Shown piece by piece: positions 44,915 to 53,570 of a stretch of DNA of 64,000 bases (positions are counted from its first letter, which is position 1; the number at the start of each line of letters is the position of its first letter). The position numbers and the translations under genes were made by a program. Under the pieces are notes generated by a model. It was not told where the DNA came from and searched no databases. It worked only from the letters and a program-made list of their open reading frames with translations. Source of the DNA: RYN-428 sp035551995 (GTDB taxonomy: Bacteria; Planctomycetota; Phycisphaerae; Tepidisphaerales; Tepidisphaeraceae); the NCBI GenBank assembly GCA_035551995.1, contig DASZME010000072.1, forward strand, positions 45,416-109,415, in the 5' to 3' direction.

Positions 44915-45490
44915 CTACGAGTTTCCAAACGGGCTGACCTTCAGGACGTGGATCAAATACATGAGCCATCCGAAGATCTGATCGACCGCGAACAGAAAAA
45001 AAGCGATCAGGAACATAAAGATGATGACGATCTGGGTCGAGCCGACCAATTCCTTGCGGCTGGTCCAGTTGACCTTCTTCATCTCGCTGTCGGTCGCGAT
45101 CAGGAAATCGACATTACTCGGCTTATTGAGCAATCTCCAGCATAAAATCGCATATCCCACGGCGAACGCCGCCGCGATGGCGCCGGCGATCTTGAGGGCC
45201 ATGGGATGAAGAATCTTATCCGGCAGGAAGGTCGGCACATACGCGTAGACGTTGTACGCGGTAAAGACGCCGATCAGGACGGCGCCGCCGACGGTTCCCA
45301 CGCGGGTCCAATATCCCTGACCCTTTTTATAGATCGTGAAATACTCGGATCCGCCGCCGGGCAATTGGCGCTGGTAGGGAATCGGGTCCGGCTTCCCGCC
45401 CTCGGGCTTCTTGCCTTTGGATTTTGATTCGTCGGGCAGTTCCTCGTCCGCCATGCTCTTCTCGTTACTATTCTTAATCACGGATGCCAT
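44915..45490 (-). CDS. secE: Preprotein translocase subunit SecE (extended)
   Basis: Essential partner of SecY. The conserved C-terminal part (FLIATDSEMKKVNWTSRKEL followed by the last helix) is standard. Unlike minimal SecE it has two extra N-terminal membrane helices (about 70-90 and 105-125) and a charged arm, about 191 residues in all. ATG 45490 is used; ATG 45454 (MADEELPDES) is equally possible. It follows tRNA-Trp by 26 bases. Confidence 0.88.
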   Translation of the reverse strand: MASVIKNSNEKSMADEELPDESKSKGKKPEGGKPDPIPYQRQLPGGGSEYFTIYKKGQGYWTRVGTVGGAVLIGVFTAYNVYAYVPTFLPDKILHPMALKIAGAIAAAFAVGYAILCWRLLNKPSNVDFLIATDSEMKKVNWTSRKELVGSTQIVIIFMFLIAFFLFAVDQIFGWLMYLIHVLKVSPFGNS

Positions 45491-45516
45491 AGTCGGCGCC
45501 TTCGCTCGTCGAACAA

Positions 45517-45589
45517 CACGCCAGGAGGGAATCGAACCTTCAACCTGCCGCTTTGGAGACGGCCGCTCTGCCAATTGAGCTACTGGCGT
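45517..45589 (-). tRNA. tRNA-Trp (anticodon CCA)
   Basis: Cloverleaf on the minus strand: acceptor ACGCCAG/CTGGCGT, D arm AGCTCAATTGGCAGAGC, anticodon loop CTCCAAA in stem GCCGT/GCGGC, T arm GGTTCGATTCC. Discriminator G. CCA is not encoded. The location between rpmG and secE is classical. Confidence 0.95.
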
Positions 45590-45596
45590 AGAGGGA

Positions 45597-45688
45597 AATA
45601 AGTTGCCAGTCGTTAGTTGCCAGTTGCCAGTGAAGAACTAATCCGATGGCCTCTACCGGCAACTGGGAACGAACGACTGGTCACTTAC
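45597..45688. repeat. Palindromic heptad-repeat element (rpmG to tRNA-Trp gap)
   Basis: The left arm 45597-45631 begins AATAAGTTGCCAG. The right arm 45655-45688 is its inverted, slightly diverged partner. The loop is short (about 23 bases). It lies directly beyond the rpmG stop codon. Confidence 0.75.
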
Positions 45689-45694
45689 TACGTC

Positions 45695-45859
45695 CTACTT
45701 CCTCTTGATCTTATGCAGCTTATGGGATCGTTCTCGCTTGCAGAACTTCATCAGCTCGATTTTCTGCACGCCGCCGGCCACTTTGATTTCCGTGCGGTAG
45801 TTCAGGTCGTTGCAGCTGGTGCATTGCATCCAGACATTTTCGCGGCTCTCTTTTGCCAT
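45695..45859 (-). CDS. rpmG: 50S ribosomal protein L33
   Basis: A 54-codon gene: MAKESRENVWMQCTSCNDLN, then YRTEIKV...IELMKFCKRERSHKLHKIKRK. The Cys pairs (CTSC; one in KFC) are those of the zinc-binding L33 form, with one ligand position (ND where Cys is usual) uncertain. It sits between tuf and tRNA-Trp, a frequent position. Confidence 0.9.
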   Translation of the reverse strand: MAKESRENVWMQCTSCNDLNYRTEIKVAGGVQKIELMKFCKRERSHKLHKIKRK

Positions 45860-45873
45860 GACATCACCTGCGG

Positions 45874-46092
45874 ATAAGTTGCCAGTTATTAGTTGCCAGT
45901 TCCCAGTAAGTTGTCAACTGAAAGCGATTATCCCTCTGGCCGAGGAAAAGCATTACCTTTACAGAAGACGGTAGGCAGAGGATCAAGAGCTGTGCCCTTC
46001 ACCCGCTGCCTACCGCGGAATAAGTTGTGCGTCGCTGGTGGCCTTATTCTTATCGCTTGCCTTCGCCGGCAACTAGCGACTAACAACTTATT
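45874..46092. repeat. Palindromic heptad-repeat element with nested palindrome (tuf-rpmG gap)
   Basis: The outer arms 45874-45907 and 46065-46092 are inverted AGTTGYY heptads. Inside, CGGTAGGCAG (45969-45978) and CTGCCTACCG (46006-46015) are a perfect 10-bp inverted pair. The nested pair may be an unrelated element or a terminator. Confidence 0.7.
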
Positions 46093-46108
46093 TTTGACTT
46101 ACTTCGAC

Positions 46109-47326
46109 TTACTTCTTTGCCGGCGGCTCGTCCGCCAAAATCTTTGTGACGACGCCCGATCCGACAGTTTTGCCGCCTTCACGAACGGCAAAGCGAAGTT
46201 TTTCTTCCATGGCGATCGGAGCTTGCAGCTCGACTTCCATGGTGACGTTGTCGCCGGGCATAACCATCTCGGCGCCGCCCATCAGCTTGGCGCTGCCGGT
46301 GACGTCGGTCGTCCGGAAGTAGAACTGCGGGCGATAACCAGTAAAGAACGGCGTATGACGCCCGCCCTCTTCCTTGGTCAACACATACACTTCCGCTTCG
46401 AACTTGGTGTGCGGCAGAATCGACTTCGGAGCCGCCAAAACCTGGCCACGCTCGATGTCGGTCTTTTCGATACCGCGAAGGAGCAGGCCCGCGTTGTCGC
46501 CGGCGATGCCTTCGTCCATGCTCTTATTGAATTGCTCGATGTCAGTGACGACCGTCGAGCGGGTCGGCGTGAAGCCGACGATCTCGACCGTGCCGCCCTT
46601 GTTCACCTTGCCGCGTTCGATACGACCGGTGGCGACCGTTCCGCGACCCTTAATCGCGAAGACGTCTTCGATCGGCATCAGGAACGGCTTGTCGATCTCC
46701 CGCTGCGGCATCGGAACGTAGTCGTCCAACGCCTTCACGAGTTCGTCAATGCACTTGGTGGCGACGGGATCGCTCGGGTTGTTCAAGGCGGCGTTGGACG
46801 ATCCCTTGATGATCGGGGTATCGTCGCCGGGGAAACCGTACTTCGTGAGAAGTTCGCGGATTTCCATCTCGACCAGTTCCAGCAATTCCGCGTCGTCAAC
46901 GAGGTCGATCTTGTTGAGGAAGCAAACGATTTTGGGTACGCCGACCTGACGAGCGAGCAGAATGTGCTCGCGCGTCTGCGGCATCGGTCCGTCGGCTGCC
47001 GACACCACCAGGATCGCGCCGTCCATCTGGGCGGCGCCGGTGATCATGTTCTTGATGTAGTCAGCGTGACCCGGGCAGTCCACGTGAGCGTAGTGCCGAG
47101 CTTCGGACTCATACTCGACGTGGGCGGCGGCGATGGTCACCGTCTTGGTGGCGTCGCGTTCGGTGCCGCCCTTGGCGATGTCTTTATAGTTCTTAGCGGT
47201 TGTCCCGAACTTGGCCTGCGAGCGAGCGCTCAGCGCGGCGGTCAGGGTCGTCTTCCCATGGTCGATGTGACCGATGGTGCCGACGTTTACGTGTGGTTTC
47301 TTACGTTCAAATACGCCTTTGGCCAT
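46109..47326 (-). CDS. tuf: Elongation factor Tu with divergent switch I
   Basis: Delivers aminoacyl-tRNA to the ribosome. The 405 residues include the P-loop GHIDHGKT (19-26), DCPGHADY (switch II), NKID and the C-terminal barrel domains (FTGYRPQFYFRTTDVTG). Residues 41-65 depart from the family: GTTAKNYKDIAKGGTERDAT followed by KTVTI, where nearly all EF-Tu have IDxAPEEKxRGITI. The Mg-coordinating Thr is kept (Thr64), but RGI is replaced by KTV. A GGAGG site precedes ATG 47326. Confidence 0.95.
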   Translation of the reverse strand: MAKGVFERKKPHVNVGTIGHIDHGKTTLTAALSARSQAKFGTTAKNYKDIAKGGTERDATKTVTIAAAHVEYESEARHYAHVDCPGHADYIKNMITGAAQMDGAILVVSAADGPMPQTREHILLARQVGVPKIVCFLNKIDLVDDAELLELVEMEIRELLTKYGFPGDDTPIIKGSSNAALNNPSDPVATKCIDELVKALDDYVPMPQREIDKPFLMPIEDVFAIKGRGTVATGRIERGKVNKGGTVEIVGFTPTRSTVVTDIEQFNKSMDEGIAGDNAGLLLRGIEKTDIERGQVLAAPKSILPHTKFEAEVYVLTKEEGGRHTPFFTGYRPQFYFRTTDVTGSAKLMGGAEMVMPGDNVTMEVELQAPIAMEEKLRFAVREGGKTVGSGVVTKILADEPPAKK

Positions 47327-47399
47327 GAGCGAAACCTCCAGATCCTTTCGTTTCTCTCTGTCAACTTTCTATTGCCTGCGAAGGCATTGCCCTCGCAAG

Positions 47400-47471
47400 A
47401 GCTGGCACAGGGGCTTGAACCCTGGACCTCCACCTTACCAAGGTGGCGCTCTACCACTGAGCTATGCCAGC
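47400..47471 (-). tRNA. tRNA-Thr (anticodon GGT)
   Basis: Minus-strand cloverleaf: acceptor GCTGGCA/TGCCAGC, D arm AGCTCAGTGGTAGAGC, anticodon loop TTGGTAA in stem CCACC/GGTGG, T arm GGTTCAAGCC. The discriminator base is T and CCA is not encoded. It precedes tuf, as in many bacteria. Confidence 0.95.
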
Positions 47472-47858
47472 GGCACTGTCCCGACTCAACGTCCTTAACA
47501 ATAGGGACAGAAGGGCGGAGAGTATAAATGGCGACGGGGTAATGTCAACCGGCACGCCATCAATTTAATCTTAATGGCGCCGCCAACCGAACACGGTTCG
47601 CGAATCGGTAGCATAGGCGAGTGAGACCGATTTGTCACGCGCCGGAATTCGAGACGCCGCAAATGTTTTGCATCCCTCACGGCCGCGCCCATTTTGCCTG
47701 CGAAATATTCCTGATTCGTCAGCCGCCCCGCTTGCACGGGTGCATCGACGCCCGACGCATTAAAGATACGCGTTCAATGGAGCGGCCATCCGTTCGGGTC
47801 GCGTAAAGCTCGGGCGCCGGCGAATCAGGCGCGCGGGGCGCGAGCATTGACTGTCTAC
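47472..47858. other. Gene-free region upstream of tRNA-Thr
   Basis: About 390 bases between tRNA-Thr and the end of the protease gene. It should hold the promoter of the tRNA-Thr/tuf transcript, but I cannot pick -10/-35 boxes with confidence. No gene is seen. Confidence 0.4.
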
Positions 47859-50693
47859 TCAATGCGGCGTGATTAATTGGAGGGCCGACGCGCCCGACGT
47901 CTCGTTTTGAGCGGCTACGGTCCCGTCGTCATAGTTTATCAGTCCGTTGCGGGTAACGTCCCAGACGTTGGTGATGGATCCGGAGCCTCGGTGGCCGTCG
48001 ATCGCCGAGACGTCGGCGGCGGTGACGGCGGCGCTGGTGGCGCTGATGCCGGTCGCGCCGATCGCGTTGCCGAAATAAAAGACATAGGGCGACGCGAGGC
48101 CGGTGGCGGAGTCGGCCTTCACCGTCACTTGCAACCATTTCTTGGCGATCGCCGAAGCGGCGTTGGTTGGGGAGTAGTCCGGCCATACCAATTCGATTCG
48201 CGTCGATCCTCCGGCGCCGGCGCCGGGACGGATCAGGATGGTCGATGGATTCGGGGCGGTCGCCCAGCTTGAGGTGGCGGCGGTATTACCCGTTTTGAAG
48301 GTGAAATCGGCGGCGCTCAGGCTTGCGGCGGCAAGGCCCGATACGTCGATCATGATGCCGTTCAAACCGCGGTTGTAGCTGCTGTAGTTGGCGAAAGCGG
48401 CTGTTTTTCCGGGAAGCAACGGCGACTTATCGGTGGCGATGGCCTTGTCGTCGGCGGCGCTGGCCGCGTCGCTGTAGCCGTCGTAACCGCTGCCGTTATA
48501 GAACAGGTGGACGGCGGCCACGGTGGCATGCGCCGGGGCGGCGGCGTTCTTCCATGAAACGCTTGAGCCGGCGGTCATCGGCATTCCGTCGCCGGTGATG
48601 CCGGCGCCCGATCCTTTCAACGTAAGAACGTAACTGCCGGCGATCGACGTCAACGCGCCGAGATTGTCGAGCGTAAATGTGATCGAGTTGGACGTCGTCA
48701 GCGTCTGAGCGGCGGTCAACAAATTGGCGCCGCCGTTTCGCGTCAGCGTGAAGTCCGCCAAATCCAGGCCGGTGACTTTTTCATTGAAATAGATCGATTC
48801 GGTGGCGAGAGAAGTCGTGCGCGGGGTGGTAACGGCGGCAAACTGCGCCGTCGGAACGACAGGCGCCGGCGCGCCGAAGTATTGCAGCGCCTTGACCGCG
48901 TTTACCAAGCCGTATCCGCCCTGCGCATCCCATCTCCCGGCCGGCGTGCCGTTGAGCGGCGTGGCCGACGATTCCAGAGCGGAGAGGATTTTCGCCTGCG
49001 TGGCGCCGGGATGGTATTGGTCGATGAGCGCGGCGATCGCGGCCACGTTCGGGGCGGCCGCGGACGTTCCGTAAAATTGCGGCAGCGAGGTCGGGTCGGA
49101 ACTGGTCCTGTACCCGAAGAACGAGGTATTGGCGCCGTCGATTCCCGAGACGTCGGGCTTGTCGAGGACGAGGGGTTGGCTGAGTCGATTGCCGTACGCG
49201 TCGAACTCGTAAATGATCGGACCCGTCGAGCTGTACGGCTCGCTCTGAATGGGAGTGACGGAAGAAAACGGCGGCGCGTTGAAGAAAGGAACCGCTCCGA
49301 CGGAAATCGTATTCTGCCCCGCCCCGTGGCCCCAGGCGCTGCTCATGATCCCCGGGTATTGCACGGTGGACAAACCTCCGGCCGCCTCTTCGCTGGCGAC
49401 GAATTTCAACATGTCCGGCGGCGTCGCCCCATGCGCCACGCCCGCCAGTTGAATCTTCATCTGGTAATTGCCGGCCTGGAGCGTGTTGAGCGCTTGCAGA
49501 GGGATTCCATCGCTCAGGTTGTTGTCGGTGGACGAGTCAACCAAACTTTTTCCGTTGGAACTGTAGATGTAAATATTGAGGTTGGCGGTGGCGTTGCCGG
49601 TATCGCCGTTATAGGGATTGTCCCATTCGAGAGTGAGATCAACGGGGCCGGAGACGGTGAAATTCATCGTTTCGCCGGAAGCGGCGCCGTTGCCGGCGAA
49701 ATTGACCCATGTGGTATGGTCGGTGTTGGTTGTGTATTGCAGATTCGTTTTAAGATATCCGCTGTTGCCGTCGTTTCCGATCGCGCTGAAATAGGAATTG
49801 CCCTGGGCCACATATTGCGTGATCGCCTGACTGATGACGCCGTCCTGAAACATCGGTTCGCCGTAATATCCCAGGTCATCGACGATGATCTTACACCCGG
49901 CGCCTTGTAGGGATTTGATCGCGGTGACCATGGAATCCTGGTCGCCGTCGCCGCTGTAAAAGGCGAGCGATGCGCCCGGAGCCATGTCATGGAGTTCTTC
50001 GAGAATCGCGCGGCCTTCGTCGGTGTCGCCCGGCTCGCCGTCCTGAAGAACCTGCACGTTATTGGGCAAATCCCCGCTGGCCACGGATCCGGCCAAACCG
50101 GGACTCACCTGGTTCACGCTGTCGGAAATCACGCCGATTTTAATGCCCGCTCCGGTCAGCCCGTAGAGGCTTCGCGCGAGGCTGGCGTTCAGGGCCGAAT
50201 CGGCCTGATCGACCGCGGAGCCGACGCTGTAAACCACCGGCTTATAAACCGCGCTGATCGATCGGAGGCCCGGCAGCGCCGCCGCCTCGGACAGCGCGGC
50301 GAGCGGGAGGTAGCCGTCGACAAAATGCGATCGGCGATTGATGCCGAGAATATCGATTCCGAGATGATCCAATTCAGCAGCAAGGCCGGCGACGCCGCCG
50401 CGCGTTCGCACGATCACGCCCGGATCGCCGTTCGACGTCTGAATCGACCCAAACGTAACCGGATCGCCCGCCGTCAGTTCGGCATAGACCTGCGCGAGAT
50501 CGGTGCTGACCAGGCTCATCGGGTCAGTTTGGCGCAGCGCGCTACTGGCCGCCGCGTGAAGCGTGGATAGCTGGGCGGCGGAGAGGCCGTCGCTATTGGG
50601 ATGAGACGCGGCGCTCAGCAGCAGTCGACGTTCCAGAATTTCGACAGGCTGGCGCGCATGCGGACGATGTAGTCGCACTAATTGACCCTCCAA
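47859..50693 (-). CDS. Secreted S8-like serine protease with LEPR-type leader and dockerin-like end
   Basis: 944 residues. The N-terminus has VEILERRLLLSA (about 17-28), the leader motif of planctomycete surface proteins. A subtilisin-type core follows: Asp191 in KIGVISDSVN and the Ser in YGTSAAAPNVAAIAALI (about 565). The usual HGTHVAG is absent; the corresponding place reads TDEGRAILEELHD (about 224-236). Then come a C-terminal beta domain and a dockerin-like end (ITNVWDVTRNGLINYDDGT) that may attach it to other surface proteins. It follows uvrD on the same strand by 18 bases. Confidence 0.8.
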   Translation of the reverse strand: MEGQLVRLHRPHARQPVEILERRLLLSAASHPNSDGLSAAQLSTLHAAASSALRQTDPMSLVSTDLAQVYAELTAGDPVTFGSIQTSNGDPGVIVRTRGGVAGLAAELDHLGIDILGINRRSHFVDGYLPLAALSEAAALPGLRSISAVYKPVVYSVGSAVDQADSALNASLARSLYGLTGAGIKIGVISDSVNQVSPGLAGSVASGDLPNNVQVLQDGEPGDTDEGRAILEELHDMAPGASLAFYSGDGDQDSMVTAIKSLQGAGCKIIVDDLGYYGEPMFQDGVISQAITQYVAQGNSYFSAIGNDGNSGYLKTNLQYTTNTDHTTWVNFAGNGAASGETMNFTVSGPVDLTLEWDNPYNGDTGNATANLNIYIYSSNGKSLVDSSTDNNLSDGIPLQALNTLQAGNYQMKIQLAGVAHGATPPDMLKFVASEEAAGGLSTVQYPGIMSSAWGHGAGQNTISVGAVPFFNAPPFSSVTPIQSEPYSSTGPIIYEFDAYGNRLSQPLVLDKPDVSGIDGANTSFFGYRTSSDPTSLPQFYGTSAAAPNVAAIAALIDQYHPGATQAKILSALESSATPLNGTPAGRWDAQGGYGLVNAVKALQYFGAPAPVVPTAQFAAVTTPRTTSLATESIYFNEKVTGLDLADFTLTRNGGANLLTAAQTLTTSNSITFTLDNLGALTSIAGSYVLTLKGSGAGITGDGMPMTAGSSVSWKNAAAPAHATVAAVHLFYNGSGYDGYSDAASAADDKAIATDKSPLLPGKTAAFANYSSYNRGLNGIMIDVSGLAAASLSAADFTFKTGNTAATSSWATAPNPSTILIRPGAGAGGSTRIELVWPDYSPTNAASAIAKKWLQVTVKADSATGLASPYVFYFGNAIGATGISATSAAVTAADVSAIDGHRGSGSITNVWDVTRNGLINYDDGTVAAQNETSGASALQLITPH

Positions 50694-50711
50694 GGCCTAT
50701 TCAACTATACG

Positions 50712-53105
50712 TCATTCGATGACTTCAAGCCGCGCAAATTCCAGAATCAGCGTTTTCTGGCCGGCGGTGGTGAATTGTACGACCGCACGGGTCCGTTGTT
50801 CACTCATCTCCTCGACTTCGCAAATCCGCCCGATTCCAAACTGTGGATGGCGCACGCGTTGGCCGCTGCGCAGATGCGAGAATTGCCCGTACGCTTGGCG
50901 CGGCGAAAACGGGGTGACATGGGGATCGCGGCCTGCGCCCGGCGAGGCGTTGGCGCTCCGCGTGGATCGGCCCGAAGAGCCGGCGCCGGTCCGGTCATTG
51001 ATCTTTAGATCATCGGCAGGCATTTCATGAAGGAAGGGAGACGGGATGGTCCGTTCGGGAACGCCGCGGATCGTCCGCCGGGCGGCTTTGCTGAAAATAA
51101 TCCGTTCCTGCGCGCGGGTGATGCCGACAAAACAAAGCCGGCGTTCTTCTTCCATTTCGTTTTGATTGCCGCGCGATCGGCTGTGGGGAAGAATGCCGTC
51201 TTCCAAGGCGATCATCGCGACCACCGGAAATTCCAGGCCTTTGGCGGCGTGAAGCGTCATCAGCGTCACCGCGCCGCCGGCGCCTTTCATATGATCGGCA
51301 TCGCTCACCAGGCTTACCTGAGCCAGATAATCGTGCAGCGACCCTTGCGGATTGGCCTTGTCGAACTCGGCGGTCGAGCTGATCAATTCTTCGACGTTAT
51401 GCAGTTCGTCCAATTCATCTCCGCCGGTCTTGCGGAGAAAATCTTCCAACCCGCTTTGGCGGATCACCCGCTCGGCGATGTCCCGGACATGGCCGCGAAG
51501 GACATTGGGATCGGCCGGCGGCGGCGGATCAAATTCGACGTCGTCCACATACGCCGAATCTTCCAATTCCGGCGACTCGAATTCCGCCGGCATCGGAAGA
51601 AATTCATCGATCGCCGCATTCTCGGCCGGCGCCGCGACGGGCTCCGAACCCGCTCCGTACGCCATCCGCCGCCAACCCTCGACCATCTTGGTGAACTGCC
51701 CGGCGGCATTGGCCGCCCGCGCCGAAATTCCGGGAACCGAACCGGCGCCGGCCATCGCCTCCCACAGCGAAACGCCGCGCGTCGCCGCGAAAAGCGATAA
51801 CGTCTTGAGCGTCGCGTCGCTGAGGCCGCGCGTGGGAACATTGGCGATGCGCGTCAGGCTCACTTCGTCGGCCGGATTGGCGACGATGCGGAGGTAAGCC
51901 AGCGCGTCCTTAATTTCCTTGCGGTTGTAAAACTCGACGCCGCGAGCGATCTGGTAAGGGACGTTGGCGTTTCGCAGCGCGTCTTCCATCACGCGCGACA
52001 GCGCGTTCATGCGATAGAAGATCGCCATCTGGCTCCAGTCGTATTTGTGCTTGTCGTGCAGCGATTTAAGCTGATTCATGACGGCGGCCGCCTCGTCGTG
52101 CTCATCCTGGCAGAAGAAGACGGCAGCGGGTTCTCCGTCGGCGTTTTCCGTCCAGAGCGTCTTGTCCTTGCGCTGCGTGTTCCGCGCGATCAGCGTCGAG
52201 GCGATCCGCAAAATGCGCTTGGTCGAGCGGTAGTTTTGTTCCAGCCGAATGACCTTGGCGTCGGGATAATCCTTCTCGAAATCGAGAATGATCTGAATGT
52301 CGGCCCCGCGCCATGCGTAGATGGATTGGTCGGGATCGCCGACCACGCAAAGATTTTTATGCCGAAGGGCCAAGGCGTGGGCGAGCACGTATTGGGCGTG
52401 ATTGGTATCTTGATATTCGTCGATCAGCAGGTATTGAAAGCGCTCCTGCAGTTCCGCCAGCATGTCCGGGTGGGCGCGAAGGGCATGGGCGGTTTTAAGC
52501 AGCAGATCGTCGAAATCCAGCGCGTTGTTCTGATTGAGAAGCTTCTGGTATTTGGTGAAGATGCGCGCGACGGTTTTCTGATAGAAATCTCCCGCCGACC
52601 GCGCGAAGGCGTCGGCGTCGATGAGTTTGTTCTTGGCGTTGCTGATTGTTCCGTGCACCGTGCTCGGGGAAAAATTGGCGCTGGAGACGTCAAGCATCTT
52701 GATCGCTTCCTTGATCAACTTGTTCTGATCGGAGGTATCATAGATGCTGAAGTTATTCGGCAGCCCGATCCGCACGGCATAGTGCCGCAGGATTCGCAGG
52801 CACAGGGAGTGAAACGTGCAGATCAACGGCCACGGCTGATCGAGCCGTCCGAAATCGCGCAACGGTCGATCGATCACCCCGGCCACCCGGCTCTTCATCT
52901 CCCCCGCCGCTTTGTTGGTAAACGTGATGGCCAGGATCCGCCAAGCCGGGATTCCCTGGGCCAGGAGGTAGGCGACGCGCCGCGTGATGACGCGTGTTTT
53001 TCCGCTGCCGGCGCCGGCGATGATCAGGAGCGGCCCATCGATATGAGTGGCCGCCTCGCGTTGGGGGGCGGTGAGGTCTTCCAACAAATGTTCTGCATTT
53101 AACAC
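50712..53105 (-). CDS. UvrD/PcrA-type DNA helicase (superfamily 1)
   Basis: 3'-5' helicase of DNA repair and replication restart; about 797 residues. Motif I is IAGAGSGKTRV, motif II IDEYQDTN, motif III GDPDQSIYAWRGAD, motif IV LEQNYRST, motif VI near VGITRAQERI. The C-terminus ends in a Tudor-like domain (GQRVRHPQFGIGRICEVEEM), as in PcrA. GTG 53105 is the first plausible start; the frame continues upstream only through repeated non-coding DNA. This start lies inside the 30-nt direct repeat at 53096-53125. Confidence 0.9.
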   Translation of the reverse strand: MLNAEHLLEDLTAPQREAATHIDGPLLIIAGAGSGKTRVITRRVAYLLAQGIPAWRILAITFTNKAAGEMKSRVAGVIDRPLRDFGRLDQPWPLICTFHSLCLRILRHYAVRIGLPNNFSIYDTSDQNKLIKEAIKMLDVSSANFSPSTVHGTISNAKNKLIDADAFARSAGDFYQKTVARIFTKYQKLLNQNNALDFDDLLLKTAHALRAHPDMLAELQERFQYLLIDEYQDTNHAQYVLAHALALRHKNLCVVGDPDQSIYAWRGADIQIILDFEKDYPDAKVIRLEQNYRSTKRILRIASTLIARNTQRKDKTLWTENADGEPAAVFFCQDEHDEAAAVMNQLKSLHDKHKYDWSQMAIFYRMNALSRVMEDALRNANVPYQIARGVEFYNRKEIKDALAYLRIVANPADEVSLTRIANVPTRGLSDATLKTLSLFAATRGVSLWEAMAGAGSVPGISARAANAAGQFTKMVEGWRRMAYGAGSEPVAAPAENAAIDEFLPMPAEFESPELEDSAYVDDVEFDPPPPADPNVLRGHVRDIAERVIRQSGLEDFLRKTGGDELDELHNVEELISSTAEFDKANPQGSLHDYLAQVSLVSDADHMKGAGGAVTLMTLHAAKGLEFPVVAMIALEDGILPHSRSRGNQNEMEEERRLCFVGITRAQERIIFSKAARRTIRGVPERTIPSPFLHEMPADDLKINDRTGAGSSGRSTRSANASPGAGRDPHVTPFSPRQAYGQFSHLRSGQRVRHPQFGIGRICEVEEMSEQRTRAVVQFTTAGQKTLILEFARLEVIE

Positions 53106-53221
53106 GCCGACTCCGGGAGTAATGGATAATGGATATTGAATGAACGACGACGGATTCAAATCTGATTGTCCATTGTCAATTATCCATTGTCCATTTAACA
53201 CGCCGACTCCGGGAGTAATGG
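53096..53221. repeat. 30-nt direct duplication with heptad palindrome, upstream of uvrD
   Basis: 53096-53125 and 53192-53221 are identical over 30 bases and include the proposed uvrD start codon. Between them lie inverted arms built of ATTGTCC-type heptads: 53121-53139 (AATGGATAATGGATATTGA) and 53165-53195. The pattern suggests an inserted palindromic element with duplicated target or a 96-base tandem duplication. Confidence 0.75.
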
Positions 53222-53285
53222 GGTATGGCGCGCAAATTTGGCGAATTTGATATAACGCCGTTTGGTCAAAAACATGGAGGACCAA

Positions 53286-53570
53286 ATGGAATTGAATGAA
53301 CTGTCGGAGAATGAACGGATTATCGCCGAACAGGCGGTGTTGAGTTACCGGGACCTCAAACAGGCGACGCAGAATGCTCCGCCGGGACACGGGTGCCGCC
53401 ATCGAGGAGGTGGTGCTTAAGAAAGGGTTTGAGACCCTGCGGAAAATGATCGAGTTGGGCGCCTCGGAACATCCCGAGGCGCAAAAAAAGGGGTCTGCAG
53501 CAAACCGTGCTCGTGCAAAAACACCATGAGTTACCGCTGCATGTGTCCCAAAACCTTCACCACCTGCGAG
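53286..53570 (+). pseudogene. Degenerate transposase fragment (ISKra4/UPF0236-like, tentative)
   Basis: A broken frame: MELNELSENERIIAEQAVLS...QATQNAPPG, then a shift to TGAAIEEVVLKKGFETLRKM...PEAQKKG, then after a run of seven A another shift to CSKPCSCKNTMSYRCMCPKT. The helical N-terminus followed by a Cys-rich segment is reminiscent of ISKra4-type transposase starts. At least two indels make it non-functional. The family call is weak; that it is decayed coding DNA is more likely. Confidence 0.35.
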
